Notes: generated from the sequence alone by a model not told the origin. Positions 1 to 8,031 are shown, counted from the stretch's first letter. The stretch: DNA of 21,277 nt from Bacteroidales bacterium (GCA_900770215.1 CAAGJW010000048.1:1-21277); one strand, 5' to 3'. A program made the numbers and translations.

Positions 1-147
1 CGACATGGAAAATTTGACAATTCATTGAAAATCAATACAAAAAGATTTTATGGCACCAAATTCTGTCAAAGTCAGGAAATATATGAAAGGCATCACCATT
101 CAATACTATTTTGGCACTCAACGAGCAATCAATCACCTTGTGAGATT

Positions 148-369
148 ATGAGCGAAAAAGATGAAATGAAAAACAGCATGGTGTCGCAGCTTGCTACGAT
201 GCTCATGGAGAAAGACAGTGACCTGAGCATGGAACAGGCCTTGTCGCTGGTAATCAATTCCGACACCTATCAAAAGTTGATGGACGACCACACACACCTT
301 TATTTCCAAAGTCCCAGCTATGTGTTCTCATTTTTAGAGCATGAGTTGACGACTGGAAAAATAGGATAA
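148..369 (+). CDS. Small hypothetical protein (73 aa), possible toxin-antitoxin-associated family
   Basis: The frame is open upstream to position 25, but the translation before 148 is not protein-like, so the ATG at 148 (MSEKDEMKNS) is preferred. The product is acidic and helical. It has a core of the type 'ALSLVINSDTYQKLMDD' followed by 'LYFQSPSYVFSFLEHEL' and ends in TTGKIG. From memory this resembles short Bacteroidales proteins encoded beside DUF3791/DUF3990-type genes, which are suspected toxin-antitoxin loci. That link is inference, because any partner would lie upstream of the window. There is no signal peptide or membrane segment, so it should be cytoplasmic. The local DNA is AT-richer than the following genes. 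Function unknown. Confidence 0.6.
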   Translation: MSEKDEMKNSMVSQLATMLMEKDSDLSMEQALSLVINSDTYQKLMDDHTHLYFQSPSYVFSFLEHELTTGKIG

Positions 370-385
370 TTTCCTCATTCTGAAG

Positions 386-396
386 TGCAATTGGCA
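386..396. repeat. Possible degenerate copy of an intergenic TGC-N5-GCA motif
   Basis: TGCAATTGGCA followed by a GC-rich run. It resembles the core of the better-conserved dispersed repeat seen at 2829-2854 and 8565-8590. Only the first dozen bases match well, so this may be chance. Confidence 0.25.
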
Positions 397-446
397 GCTG
401 GTGGCCGCCGGCACTGCCCCACCCCGGCGCACATGCCAGAACAGCA

Positions 447-484
447 TCAAGGCTCCCCAGGTGAAATGACCTGGGGAGCCTTGA
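447..484. terminator. Perfect 16-bp stem-loop between convergent genes
   Basis: The arms 447-462 and 469-484 are exact reverse complements (left arm contains AAGGCTCCCCAGGT) around the six-base loop GAAATG. It lies between the plus-strand gene ending at 369 and the minus-strand gene ending at 613. Neither side has a T tract, so intrinsic termination is not assured. It could instead be an RNA-stabilising or processing hairpin. Confidence 0.5.
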
Positions 485-612
485 AACCAAATGGGAGCTA
501 CATGCCCGATCTCTCGCGAGCTGTGCAGGGGGAGGAGCACAAGTTGCGCAGAGCCAAAGGGCGCGTTGTGCTGTGGGAGTGCGTGTATAAATATCAATTC
601 AGTGCTTGCTAT

Positions 613-1515
613 CTACTTGTACTCGTCGATGGCCTCGTCGAGAATGCCTTGCACAAACTCGTCGTGGGTGAGGCTCTTGAGCTCCTTCAGGCTCTTGATA
701 CAGGCCTTGACCATATTGTCGGAGAGTTTGGCGGGCACCTTCCGGCTGAGCGACAAGAGCTTGGTGGCATAGCTCGACACCAGGACATTGGTGTTGTCGC
801 CCTTTGACGCAGCATTCTTGAAGCAATTGCGGTAGTAGTTGAACTTGGTGAGGAATTTATCCTCGGTGAGCTTGCCAGTCGAGACGTTATCGTTATCGTC
901 GTTGTCATTGGAGTAGGTATAATTGCCTACCGCGTAGTTCACGTAGTCGTTGATGTAGTCGCCCAAGTTGTCGAGTTTGCTCAGGTCGGCGAGATTGTTG
1001 AAGGTATAGGTCTTGCCCGTTGTGCTCGATACCCTGCCAGGCCGTGGCCCGTAGGTCTTGACCACGCGGCCCTCGACACGGCCTTTCTTGTTGACAAACC
1101 ACTCGGCCGAGTAGCAGTAGCGCAGTTTCTCGTCGTCGGGGTCGGCCATGCAGTAGAGCACATAGTTGTAATTAACGTTGTTGCCTATCACCACACGGGT
1201 GTTGTCGTCGTTGTAAATCATGTAGGGCTCGCGATTGTCGCTGGGCTCGTGGGTGATGTAGGTGTAGGACAGCTTGGAGTCGGCCTCGCAGGCATCGGCA
1301 AACTTCTTGACCTGACTGTCGTTGGGCAGGTCGAAAGAGATCTCATCGAGAGTCTGTTTCACTCCCTTGTCGTCGGTCTGAGTCGAGGTACGGGTCTTGG
1401 TGGCCTGCTTGCGCAGGCTTTCAAAAGCGGCTTTCACCTGAGGCTGGGCCGCAGCCGGCAAGGCCATGGCAATAGACAGGGCCGCCGTCATCAATATTTT
1501 ACCTATCGTATTCAT
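613..1515 (-). CDS. Secreted hypothetical protein, third gene of the ECF sigma operon (300 aa)
   Basis: The ATG at 1515 begins a clear signal peptide (MNTIGKILMTAALSIAMALP, cleavage near AAAQ). The frame extends to a TTG at 1551 that adds non-protein-like residues, so I reject that start. The mature protein begins with a short Lys/Arg/Thr-rich helical region. It has an Asp/Asn-rich stretch at about residue 200 (YSNDNDDNDN) and ends in a helical segment (LTHDEFVQGILDEAIDEYK). I recognise no domain. The gene starts 36 bases after the anti-sigma-like gene on the same strand, so it is probably transcribed with the sigma factor and exported as an output or sensing partner of that circuit. That role is inference. 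The product should be periplasmic or surface-exposed; there is no lipobox. Confidence 0.85.
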   Translation of the reverse strand: MNTIGKILMTAALSIAMALPAAAQPQVKAAFESLRKQATKTRTSTQTDDKGVKQTLDEISFDLPNDSQVKKFADACEADSKLSYTYITHEPSDNREPYMIYNDDNTRVVIGNNVNYNYVLYCMADPDDEKLRYCYSAEWFVNKKGRVEGRVVKTYGPRPGRVSSTTGKTYTFNNLADLSKLDNLGDYINDYVNYAVGNYTYSNDNDDNDNVSTGKLTEDKFLTKFNYYRNCFKNAASKGDNTNVLVSSYATKLLSLSRKVPAKLSDNMVKACIKSLKELKSLTHDEFVQGILDEAIDEYK

Positions 1516-1551
1516 AAAGCAACTGAGTGTATAATAAAAAGTATATTTCAA

Positions 1552-2211
1552 TTATTTTTCCTTTATTGGTTCATAGCCGTTGTCGACGTGCTGCAACCGG
1601 GCAAGGGTGTAGTTGTCGTAGTCGTTGAGCTGTTGCAACTCGGCCTCGACGGCGGCATCGCGGCAATAGGCCATTTCCTCCTCGGGTGTCAAGCAGTCGG
1701 CTTGCGAGGCCTGTGAAGCGGGCTGAACTGTGGCCGGGCGGCGGCCCGCCGCATGGCTGCGACGAGGCGAAGCGGGCCTCGTGGCACGAGCCAGGGTGCG
1801 CACTGTGGCAACCTCGACGGCAACGGACCGTTGCGGGGCGGCAACTGTGGCGGGCGCCGTGGCAGCCGGAGCAGGTCGAGCATCGACACGTGCCGTGGCA
1901 GGCGCCGTGGCCGGGGCGCTGTGCACCAGGGCCAGTGCCACGCCCAGCACGAGGGCCAGCACGGCAGCCGCTGCTGTAATCCAGGGCCAAAGCCTCACCT
2001 TGCGACCTCTTGCCGAGGGTGTGGGCAGTGTGCCCATGCCGCGGTCGAAATAGGCAAACATCTCCTTGTACACAGCCCAGTCGCCCTCCACCTCGTGGGT
2101 GGCAAAGTAGCGTGCAAGCTCCTGCTCCTGAGCCAGTGTGCTCTCGCCTGCCATAAAGAGGTCGAGAAGCTGCTCGATGTATCGTTGTTGTTCGGTCATG
2201 TGTTGCTTCAT
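1552..2211 (-). CDS. Membrane anti-sigma-like protein (219 aa)
   Basis: The ATG at 2211 overlaps the TGA of the sigma gene (ATGA), which indicates translational coupling. A longer open frame runs back to 2592 but is just the sigma gene read out of frame. Residues 1-70 are a cytoplasmic helical region (TEQQRYIEQLLDLFMAGEST, then ELARYFATHE), typical of the N-terminus of small Bacteroidetes anti-sigma proteins, although no zinc-binding HxxxCxxC is visible. Basic residues RGRKVR precede one transmembrane helix at about 75-96. The periplasmic part begins with an Ala/Pro/Thr-rich linker (about 98-165) and ends in an acidic tail with two cysteines. The likely role is to hold the ECF sigma at the membrane until a periplasmic signal releases it. 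Start at 2199 (MTEQQ) is also possible. Confidence 0.8.
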   Translation of the reverse strand: MKQHMTEQQRYIEQLLDLFMAGESTLAQEQELARYFATHEVEGDWAVYKEMFAYFDRGMGTLPTPSARGRKVRLWPWITAAAAVLALVLGVALALVHSAPATAPATARVDARPAPAATAPATVAAPQRSVAVEVATVRTLARATRPASPRRSHAAGRRPATVQPASQASQADCLTPEEEMAYCRDAAVEAELQQLNDYDNYTLARLQHVDNGYEPIKEK

Positions 2212-2717
2212 TGCTTCATTCGTTTTTTTAAGTCCAGGAAAAGCGACTTGCGGGCGCGGGCCACCAGGGTGCGAGCCGAAGTGGTGGCAATGCCCAGCAA
2301 GCGGGCGATCTCGTCGTAGTCGCGGTGCTCCACCTGACGCATGTAGAGCACGCTGCGCTGGCGATCGGGCAGGTGGTCGAGACGCTCTTGCAGCCAGGTG
2401 TCGTTGTCGAGCTCCTCGAGCTGCTCCTGCGGGGTGCCGCTGCTGTCGGCCAGCTGGCCCAGGTTGTCGGGCAGGGCCACAGTGGCACGCGACTGGCGGC
2501 GGCGCTGGTTGTCGACCACAAGGTGGCGGGTCATCACCACCGTGAGAGCTTCGAGCGAACGGTAGCGGTCGAGCTGGTCGCGCATGTTCCACAGCTTGAG
2601 CAGAGCATCCTGGGCCACATCATCGGCCTGCATTGCGTCGAGACCGCAGGCAAGCGCCGTGCCCACGGCCTTGCCGCGGAGCCTTACCGCTATTTCGCTG
2701 AACGCTTTTTCTTCCAT
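2208..2717 (-). CDS. ECF-type RNA polymerase sigma-70 factor (169 aa)
   Basis: It directs RNA polymerase to a small regulon. Region 2 is visible at about residues 5-75 (ADDVAQDALLKLW, then LTVVMTRHLVVDNQRRR), and region 4 at about 108-160 (WLQERLDHLPDRQRSVLYMR, then DYDEIARLLGIATTSARTLV). The length is normal for an ECF sigma. The ATG at 2717 (MEEKAFSEIAVRLRGK) matches the usual start of Bacteroidetes homologues; a GTG at 2750 would add eleven residues. It leads a three-gene operon with the anti-sigma-like and secreted proteins. A -7 box lies about 40 bases upstream. Autoregulation is likely for this class but is not shown by the sequence. Confidence 0.93.
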   Translation of the reverse strand: MEEKAFSEIAVRLRGKAVGTALACGLDAMQADDVAQDALLKLWNMRDQLDRYRSLEALTVVMTRHLVVDNQRRRQSRATVALPDNLGQLADSSGTPQEQLEELDNDTWLQERLDHLPDRQRSVLYMRQVEHRDYDEIARLLGIATTSARTLVARARKSLFLDLKKRMKQ

Positions 2718-2754
2718 TTTCAATCGACTTTCATTATCAAGACGCGTCACACCC

Positions 2755-2762
2755 CAAAATTA
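2755..2762 (-). promoter_or_regulatory. Predicted -7 box (TAATTTTG) for the ECF sigma operon
   Basis: Matches TAnnTTTG on the minus strand, 38 bases before the sigma-gene ATG. No TTTG is found at the expected distance upstream, so this is a half-site only. Confidence 0.45.
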
Positions 2763-2828
2763 AAACAAAGCCATCGCAAAAAACATCATTTTTCAAAAAA
2801 AAATTTCACAGCACCGCCGGCGACGACA

Positions 2829-2854
2829 ACAAGGGCCGCACGCTGCCAGTTGCA
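2829..2854. repeat. Dispersed intergenic repeat, copy 1
   Basis: A 26-base stretch (ACAAGGGCCGCAC, one variable base, then CTGCCAGTTGCA) that recurs with a single mismatch at 8565-8590. It contains the imperfect dyad TGCCAGTTGCA. It sits between the outer-membrane-type gene (stop at 2899) and the sigma gene. Weaker similarity continues on one flank. Confidence 0.6.
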
Positions 2855-2898
2855 ACAATTGTGGCAGTACGCAAAAAAAAGAAACAATGGGAGTGGGG

Positions 2899-3858
2899 TC
2901 AACGGCGGGAGCCGCCCAGTGCACGGCGGTTGACGTCGACGGGAGTGAGGGGCACGGGGCCGCCGCCATGAGGGGCACGACCCTGTGGGGCATAATACTT
3001 CTTGTCGTTGTGTATCAGGGCATCGACAAGCTCGTAGATGAGTCCGCCCACGTCGAACGACATGGGCTGGCCGAAAATGTTGATCACAGGGGCTACGACA
3101 GGCAGGGTGCGCCAGCGGTGAGAATAGGCGTCGTAGTAGCGCTGCGCGCCCAGGTCGAGTCCCACATTGTCGCTCAGCTTGATGCCCAGGGTGCCGCCAT
3201 AGTTGGCGTTTTGCATGTAGCCCATGGCAGCCACACTGTGAAAACGCTGGTCGAGATAGTACTGTCCGAAGAAATTGAGGCTCGTGCGGTCGGAGAGCCG
3301 GTAGCTGGCACGGCCGAAGAAGCCGTAGTCGTTCCAGGCATCGCGGCCCATGTGATACTTCATGCCGCTCATGCCCGCTGTGAGCGTGAGACGGTCGTCG
3401 TCGTAGACACCGGTGAACGACAAGCTCGCCGAGCCCATTGTGCCCAGGGCAGGGAGCGTGGTGTAGCCGCCGCTGGCGCCCAGATAGGCATTGTCGTAGC
3501 GAGCAACGACACCGCTGGCGCTCCAGTCGCGACTGTAGGGGTCGCGGTCGAAGTTGTAGCGCGGCTCCATCCTGAGAGGCTGGCTGGCTGGGCTGTGAAA
3601 CACGGGCAGCATGATCACATCGTCGCTCAAGCCGCGCAGGTTGTTGCTCACCTTGGGCATCTCCAGCGGGCGGTAGTTGAAGGTGGGCGGAGTGATCACG
3701 TTGGGACTGGTGAGTGTGCCCATGGGGTGCAAGGGCTGCAGTTGCAATGTGGGCACATCGAGCTTGAGCCGGGGCACCGCCAGCGTGTCGGGGCGCTCCT
3801 GCGCTGTGCACACTGCAACTGCCACCGCCATGATTGCGACCATGAGTCGCCGTTTCAT
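2899..3858 (-). CDS. Putative outer-membrane beta-barrel protein (319 aa)
   Basis: The ATG at 3858 starts a signal peptide (MKRRLMVAIMAVAVAVCTAQ). An in-frame ATG at 3879 would prepend seven residues and is less fitting. The mature N-terminal third is Pro/Leu-rich with a conserved-looking 'MEPRYNFDRDPYSRDW' element. The rest alternates hydrophobic and polar residues in strand-like runs (ASLSFTGVYDDDRLTLTAGM, SLNFFGQYYLDQRF, GTLGIKLSDNVGLDLGAQRY), as in a small barrel. The C-terminus is a basic Arg/Gly tail, not the usual terminal aromatic residue, which is unusual. It has its own strong promoter at 3951-3981. I cannot name the family with certainty; substrate and function are unknown. Confidence 0.8.
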   Translation of the reverse strand: MKRRLMVAIMAVAVAVCTAQERPDTLAVPRLKLDVPTLQLQPLHPMGTLTSPNVITPPTFNYRPLEMPKVSNNLRGLSDDVIMLPVFHSPASQPLRMEPRYNFDRDPYSRDWSASGVVARYDNAYLGASGGYTTLPALGTMGSASLSFTGVYDDDRLTLTAGMSGMKYHMGRDAWNDYGFFGRASYRLSDRTSLNFFGQYYLDQRFHSVAAMGYMQNANYGGTLGIKLSDNVGLDLGAQRYYDAYSHRWRTLPVVAPVINIFGQPMSFDVGGLIYELVDALIHNDKKYYAPQGRAPHGGGPVPLTPVDVNRRALGGSRR

Positions 3859-3950
3859 CACACTGCTACCATCACTCATGACATCAACTTGTTTTGTCGT
3901 CTCCAGGAGAAGCTTCCTTTTTAGGCACGAGGCCATCTCCCTCACTATGG

Positions 3951-3981
3951 CAAAGATAACGATTGCAACCCACTCGACAAA
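3951..3981 (-). promoter_or_regulatory. Canonical Bacteroidetes promoter for the outer-membrane-type gene
   Basis: On the minus strand, TTTG (3981-3978), exactly 19 bases, then TATCTTTG (3958-3951). This is a full match to the TTTG-N19-TAnnTTTG pattern and implies a leader of roughly 85 bases before the ATG at 3858. Confidence 0.8.
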
Positions 3982-4058
3982 AAATAATGGCAGTATTTTT
4001 CAAGCAAATGACAGAAGTTAATATGTGTTAAGTTTAATTGATTTTATGTCGTGTTTAC

Positions 4059-4089
4059 TTTACTTTTTGTAAAACATATTTTATATTTG
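4059..4089 (+). promoter_or_regulatory. Predicted promoter for the membrane protein / XRE pair
   Basis: TTTA at 4059-4062, 19 bases, then TATATTTG at 4082-4089. One base differs from the consensus -33 element. It is about 32 bases before the ATG at 4122. Confidence 0.7.
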
Positions 4090-4121
4090 CATCGATTAAG
4101 TTCAACCCTAAAAAAGCGATT

Positions 4122-4595
4122 ATGAAAAAAGATTATTTATTTCCGCATGTGTGCAAGTGGATAGGGTGGGCAATGTTTGTGCCCTTTTTCCTGCTGGCCG
4201 TCTACTCGCTTGTTGCCGGCCAGGAGATTGACGACTGGGTGAAACTGCCCTGGCCTTGCATAGGGCAGGCATGGTTTAGCAACGGCCCTGGCATAGGCAT
4301 CGACCGCGTGGGGCTGGGCGACGAGATTGTGGGCGTGGTGCTCACCGTGTCGCTGCTGTTTATAGGCTTCGCGCGAGAGAAAGAGGAAGACGAGTACACG
4401 ATCGCGCTGCGCTTCAAGTCGATGGCCTGGTCGATGAAAGTAGATGCCGTGCTGCTCATTGTGGCGCTGCTGTTCACCTATGGCATGGTCTTCTTTTACT
4501 TCTGGTACGCCTACTTGATATTGATTTTCTTGCTCTATGTGGGCCGGTTTTACTATGAGTTGCACAAGTTCAGGAGGAGCAGCGATGAAGAATAA
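4122..4595 (+). CDS. Four-helix integral membrane protein paired with an XRE regulator (157 aa)
   Basis: The ATG at 4122 (MKKDYLFPHVCKWIGW) follows an A-rich leader and lies downstream of a promoter. The frame upstream of it overlaps that promoter and is not coding. Four hydrophobic segments are visible: residues about 12-32 (AMFVPFFLLAVYSLVAG), about 68-86 (IVGVVLTVSLLFIGFA), about 106-124 (VDAVLLIVALLFTYGMVF), and the segment directly after it (FWYAYLILIFLLYVGRFYY). The loop EKEEDEYTIALRFKSMAWS resembles small membrane proteins that are regularly encoded just upstream of short Cro/CI-type regulators (DUF2178-like; assignment from memory). It overlaps the next gene by 11 bases, so the two form a unit. 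Molecular function unknown. Confidence 0.85.
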   Translation: MKKDYLFPHVCKWIGWAMFVPFFLLAVYSLVAGQEIDDWVKLPWPCIGQAWFSNGPGIGIDRVGLGDEIVGVVLTVSLLFIGFAREKEEDEYTIALRFKSMAWSMKVDAVLLIVALLFTYGMVFFYFWYAYLILIFLLYVGRFYYELHKFRRSSDEE

Positions 4596-4794
4596 CATCA
4601 AGGTGCAACGCGCCATAGTAGGTCTCACCCAGGCCGAGCTGGCCGAGAAAACGGGCGTGAGCCGGCAGACGGTGAACGCCATCGAGAAGGGCAAGTTTGT
4701 GCCCTCGACGGTGCTGGCGCTCAAGATGTGCAGCGTCTTTGGCAAGGCGCTCGACGAGGTGTTCCAGCTGGAGGACTCCGACTGGGAGAAGTAG
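4585..4794 (+). CDS. Small XRE-family (Cro/CI-type) transcriptional regulator (69 aa)
   Basis: A stand-alone helix-turn-helix: VQRAIVGLTQAELAEKTG followed by VSRQTVNAIEKGKFVPS, which is the canonical DNA-binding pattern, then a short C-terminal helix (ALKMCSVFGKALDEVFQLE). There is no ligand domain. The ATG at 4585 is inside the end of the upstream gene and is preceded by AGGAGG at 4572-4577 with a seven-base gap. Such a Shine-Dalgarno match is uncommon in this phylum and supports this start. It probably represses its own operon and senses something through the membrane partner, but that is inferred from the pairing, not seen. Confidence 0.93.
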   Translation: MKNNIKVQRAIVGLTQAELAEKTGVSRQTVNAIEKGKFVPSTVLALKMCSVFGKALDEVFQLEDSDWEK

Positions 4795-4818
4795 CCACTA
4801 AGCGTGGAACAAAAGCTA

Positions 4819-4853
4819 AGCGGCAGGAAGGCATTGAGCGCTTTCCTGCCGCT
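4819..4853. terminator. Bidirectional terminator hairpin
   Basis: Arms 4819-4832 and 4840-4853 pair over 14 positions (AGCGGCAGGAA with TTCCTGCCGCT, then one G-T wobble and GC) around a seven-base loop. It lies between convergent genes ending at 4794 and 4879. The minus-strand side has a short T run just after the stem, so it fits the large secreted-protein gene best. Confidence 0.7.
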
Positions 4854-4878
4854 ATTGCGAGACACTTTGGAATGTGTA

Positions 4879-7800
4879 CTATTTCACCACCACCTTCACA
4901 GCCGAGCCGTCGGTATAGGTCACGATGTTGATGCCCTTGTCGAGAGCACTGCGGCGGCGGCCGTCGATGCCATAGATGCCCTTCACGGTCTTGGGGCCAA
5001 AGGTTGCGACAGGCGACACACCCGTGTTCACCTGGTCGTAGACTTGCAGGTTGTCGACATAGGCAAAGTTGTAGCCCTCGATGCACTCACCCAGGAAGCC
5101 CAGGCGCACGTTGCGCGACTTGAAGGCCGAGAGGTCGACCACCACCTGGGTCCATGACTGGGCCGTATCGGGCACGGCGAGCTGGGCCACATCCTGCCAG
5201 GGACCGTTGTCGACTGCCACCTGCAAGGTGACACGCGACTTGCCGTTGTCCTTGTAGAGCACCCACAGGCTTGCCACTGGGCGGGCAAGGCTTGAGATAT
5301 CGATTTTGGGCCCCATGAAGCGGGCCATGCCGCCCTGCTGGTAGCCCTGGAAGTCGGCGCTGCCGCCATTGCCGTCCTGGTCCTGGTCGGCACGGACAGT
5401 CCAGCGGGCATTGTAGGTCTTGCCCACAAGCGTCTGGCTCAGCCACGGGCCACTGGAGTACTGTGCACTGGCAAAGCCCTCGGTGTAGGGCGTGGCATAG
5501 GGTTGACCCAGCAACAGCGAGCCTGTCGACGTGGCAGCCGAGGTGCCTGCAGCCGAGACAGCCGTGATGGTGAATGAGGCTTCCTGCTGCGGGGTGCCAT
5601 TGTAGAGGCTGGAGAGTGCAAGCGAGGTCCCCGTCACGCCAGTGGCAACGGGCTTGCCGTCGATGTCGGCAATAGCATAGGTCACCCGAGCCGAGTCGAC
5701 ATAGCCGCCGTTGACGCCCACACTGGGCACAGGCGTCCACGAGAGCCGACCCGTGCCGTCACCATTGTCGGCCAGGACAAGCTGTTGCGGGGCCACAGGC
5801 ACATCGATGCCCACATAGGCCGTGTCGGCCACAGCCTCACCCGTGCCATAGGAGTTGGCAGCAGCCACGGTATAGACGTTGAAACCGCTGGTTGCAGCAG
5901 TATCGGTATAGGTGTACTGCGCCACTTGAGGCGATGCGGCATCGAGCTGGGCAATGGGCTGGCCGTTGCGGGTGATGACGAAGTGCTTGAGCTCGGTGAG
6001 CGAGCCACCCTCGGCATTGGTTGCAGGCGACTCAAATTGCAAGGAGGCCTTGAGCACGCCTTGTGGGGCCGGGGTGACGGTGAGATGCTGCACGGCAGCA
6101 GGCACCTCCATCGACACAGGGGCCGATATTTTCACGTTGTCGAGCATCAAGTTGCCCTGGCTCTTGGCACTGGTCACATGGAAGCCAATGTAGTAGATGC
6201 CCGTGGTGTCGGGCTTGAGGGTAACCGTCTCGGTCGCAGGCGAGGCGGCCACATTGCTGTAGCTGGCGGCAGCCTTGAGCGTCGTGGTCATGCTCGCTGC
6301 CTCGGGCCGGGTGCCCATCATCACCTCCAGCACATTGGCATAGCGGGCGTTGGAGCCATACACATCGTAGCTCAAGTCGTAGGAGTAGCCCTTGAGCAAC
6401 TTCACTGGCGCAACCACGAGCCAGTCGTCGGCCGCCTTGGTGTAGCTGCCACGGTAGCGTGCCGTGCCGCTGTAGTAGGCCCACGTGTTGGCATCGTTGT
6501 TGGCATTGATGACGGTAAACATGTCGAAGCCGTCCTGGCTGGCAAAGTCCTCGCTGTAGGGCAGGGCCAGGTAATTGCCCACCTTGAGAGCATTGGATGT
6601 GGTTGCCGTGCCCGCCATGTTGAGATTGCAGGGCGTGACTGCATACCTGCAGGTGGCAATATACTCGGCATCGAGCACCTCGCTCCAGGTGGTGTCGGTC
6701 ACCCCTGTAGCCACCTCGACGCCAGCTGGCAGGCGCACAATGTTGTAGGTGAGATTAGAGCGATTCATGTAGCCGCCATGCACCGTGCCGGCAGGTGTGG
6801 CCCACTTGAGCACATTGGTCGTGCCCTCGCGCGTTGCAGTCACTGCCTTGATGGGCAGCGGCGTGTCGTGCCCTATGTAGAGTGTGGTGTCGGTCTTGGG
6901 GCTGGAGCCGGCAGCATTGGCCAGCGACACCTCGAGCTTGTAGACACCCGGAGCGGCCACCTTCACTGCAGCGCTCACGTGCGTGCCTGGGGCAGCCGAG
7001 CCCGTGGCCACGGTGTCGCCGCTGGCAACGATGTAGTAGTCGACACTGTCCTCAAGCTGGGCGCCCGAGTAGGTCTCGACAGGCACGTCAAAAGCCACCT
7101 GCCCGTTGAGGCTACCTTCGGCAAAAGCGACCTTGAGCTGCGATGCCGGCGAGGGTGCCCCGTCGGCAGCCTCAGGGTCGGGCACATAGGCTGCCAGCAC
7201 CTGGTCGGCATAGGGCAACGCGCCCACCAGGGTGGCCTTGCCTGTAGCCAAGTCGACGGTATAGAGATTGGCATTCTGGTTGGCATCGACGGCAAACCAG
7301 TAGAACACGCCCGTGCTCTTGTCGATCACAGCCGACTGGAAATAGTCGGGCGTCACACCAGTGGCACCTATCTCGGTGAGCGCACCCGTGGCGGTGTCGA
7401 TTTTCACCAGCCGGCCGCCAGCCTGCGAGCCGCTTTGCGTCTTCATGGTGATGCCGTAGAGCGTGCCGTCGGGGGCGGCAGCCATCACCCTCATGCCAGT
7501 GGCCAGGGGGGCGATGCTGTCTTTCGACATGCCCTCAAGGTTCCACTTAGCCAGTACGTAGCCCAGCGCTTGGGTAGCGGCATTGTAGGAGTAGGTGCAG
7601 GCATATACCGTGCCGCTCTTCGGGTCCTTGGCTACAGCAGTGGCCGCATTGAGATACACCGTGTGGGCATCATAGCCCAGGCTCTTCTGCGAGAGTTGGG
7701 CGCCTGTGGTGGCGTCATAAACCGTGTAGGCCGCACTGTTGACATAGCCATAGTCGATGCTGTAGTTGAACAGATAGAACTTGCCCTGGTCGTAGACAGC

Positions 7801-8031
7801 GCCGCCGTTGGCCGTGACAAATGGCATCGCGGTGACCAGCTTGCGCACTCCAGGAGTGGCGGCATAGTAGGAATAAAGGCCGAACAGGTTGCCATCCTTG
7901 TGGGTGTCGTAGGTCATGAGCCCGTTGATCTTCAGGTTCCGGGCCGACGGCAACCGCTTGGCAGGCAAGCCTGCCGCCCCCGTAGCCAGCATGACCATGC
8001 CGAGGAGGCTTGTAAGAAATAAACGTAGCAT
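4879..8031 (-). CDS. Large secreted multidomain protein with choice-of-anchor J and fibronectin-III-like domains (1050 aa)
   Basis: The ATG at 8031 begins the signal peptide (MLRLFLTSLLGMVMLATGAA); the longer frame to 8121 crosses the promoter region. Residues about 35-300 are a repetitive propeller-like region (YAATPGVRKLVTAMPFV, LVKIDTATGALTEIGATGV, LYTVDLATGKATLVGALPY). Fn3-like modules follow. A choice-of-anchor J type jelly roll starts near residue 490 (PYSEDFASQDGFDMFTVINA, with ADDWLVVAPVKL and later LMLDNVKI). Two more Fn3-like modules come next, and a second jelly roll starts near 847 (TPYTEGFASAQYSSGPW, ending FAYVDNLQVYD). The C-terminus (about 1015-1050: VKGIYGIDGRRR, then GSAVKVVVK) resembles the short C-terminal tails of Bacteroidales cell-surface proteins. 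It probably binds glycans or protein at the surface; no catalytic motif was seen. It is transcribed alone. Confidence 0.9.
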   Translation of the reverse strand: MLRLFLTSLLGMVMLATGAAGLPAKRLPSARNLKINGLMTYDTHKDGNLFGLYSYYAATPGVRKLVTAMPFVTANGGAVYDQGKFYLFNYSIDYGYVNSAAYTVYDATTGAQLSQKSLGYDAHTVYLNAATAVAKDPKSGTVYACTYSYNAATQALGYVLAKWNLEGMSKDSIAPLATGMRVMAAAPDGTLYGITMKTQSGSQAGGRLVKIDTATGALTEIGATGVTPDYFQSAVIDKSTGVFYWFAVDANQNANLYTVDLATGKATLVGALPYADQVLAAYVPDPEAADGAPSPASQLKVAFAEGSLNGQVAFDVPVETYSGAQLEDSVDYYIVASGDTVATGSAAPGTHVSAAVKVAAPGVYKLEVSLANAAGSSPKTDTTLYIGHDTPLPIKAVTATREGTTNVLKWATPAGTVHGGYMNRSNLTYNIVRLPAGVEVATGVTDTTWSEVLDAEYIATCRYAVTPCNLNMAGTATTSNALKVGNYLALPYSEDFASQDGFDMFTVINANNDANTWAYYSGTARYRGSYTKAADDWLVVAPVKLLKGYSYDLSYDVYGSNARYANVLEVMMGTRPEAASMTTTLKAAASYSNVAASPATETVTLKPDTTGIYYIGFHVTSAKSQGNLMLDNVKISAPVSMEVPAAVQHLTVTPAPQGVLKASLQFESPATNAEGGSLTELKHFVITRNGQPIAQLDAASPQVAQYTYTDTAATSGFNVYTVAAANSYGTGEAVADTAYVGIDVPVAPQQLVLADNGDGTGRLSWTPVPSVGVNGGYVDSARVTYAIADIDGKPVATGVTGTSLALSSLYNGTPQQEASFTITAVSAAGTSAATSTGSLLLGQPYATPYTEGFASAQYSSGPWLSQTLVGKTYNARWTVRADQDQDGNGGSADFQGYQQGGMARFMGPKIDISSLARPVASLWVLYKDNGKSRVTLQVAVDNGPWQDVAQLAVPDTAQSWTQVVVDLSAFKSRNVRLGFLGECIEGYNFAYVDNLQVYDQVNTGVSPVATFGPKTVKGIYGIDGRRRSALDKGINIVTYTDGSAVKVVVK

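Noticed and set aside
1516..1551. Start of the secreted protein at TTG 1551
   Set aside because: It would place twelve extra residues before a normal signal peptide, and the TTG abuts the preceding gene's stop codon (TAA at 1554-1552).
2887..3924. A 345-codon plus-strand frame
   Set aside because: It is antisense to the outer-membrane-type gene, which has a signal peptide and a perfect promoter. No motif is found in the antisense product.
5785..8022. A 745-codon open frame on the plus strand
   Set aside because: It is antisense to the large secreted protein. Its translation is rich in His, Gly, Val and Arg without domains, while the minus frame shows a signal peptide and recognisable modules. 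Long antisense frames are expected in GC-rich genes.
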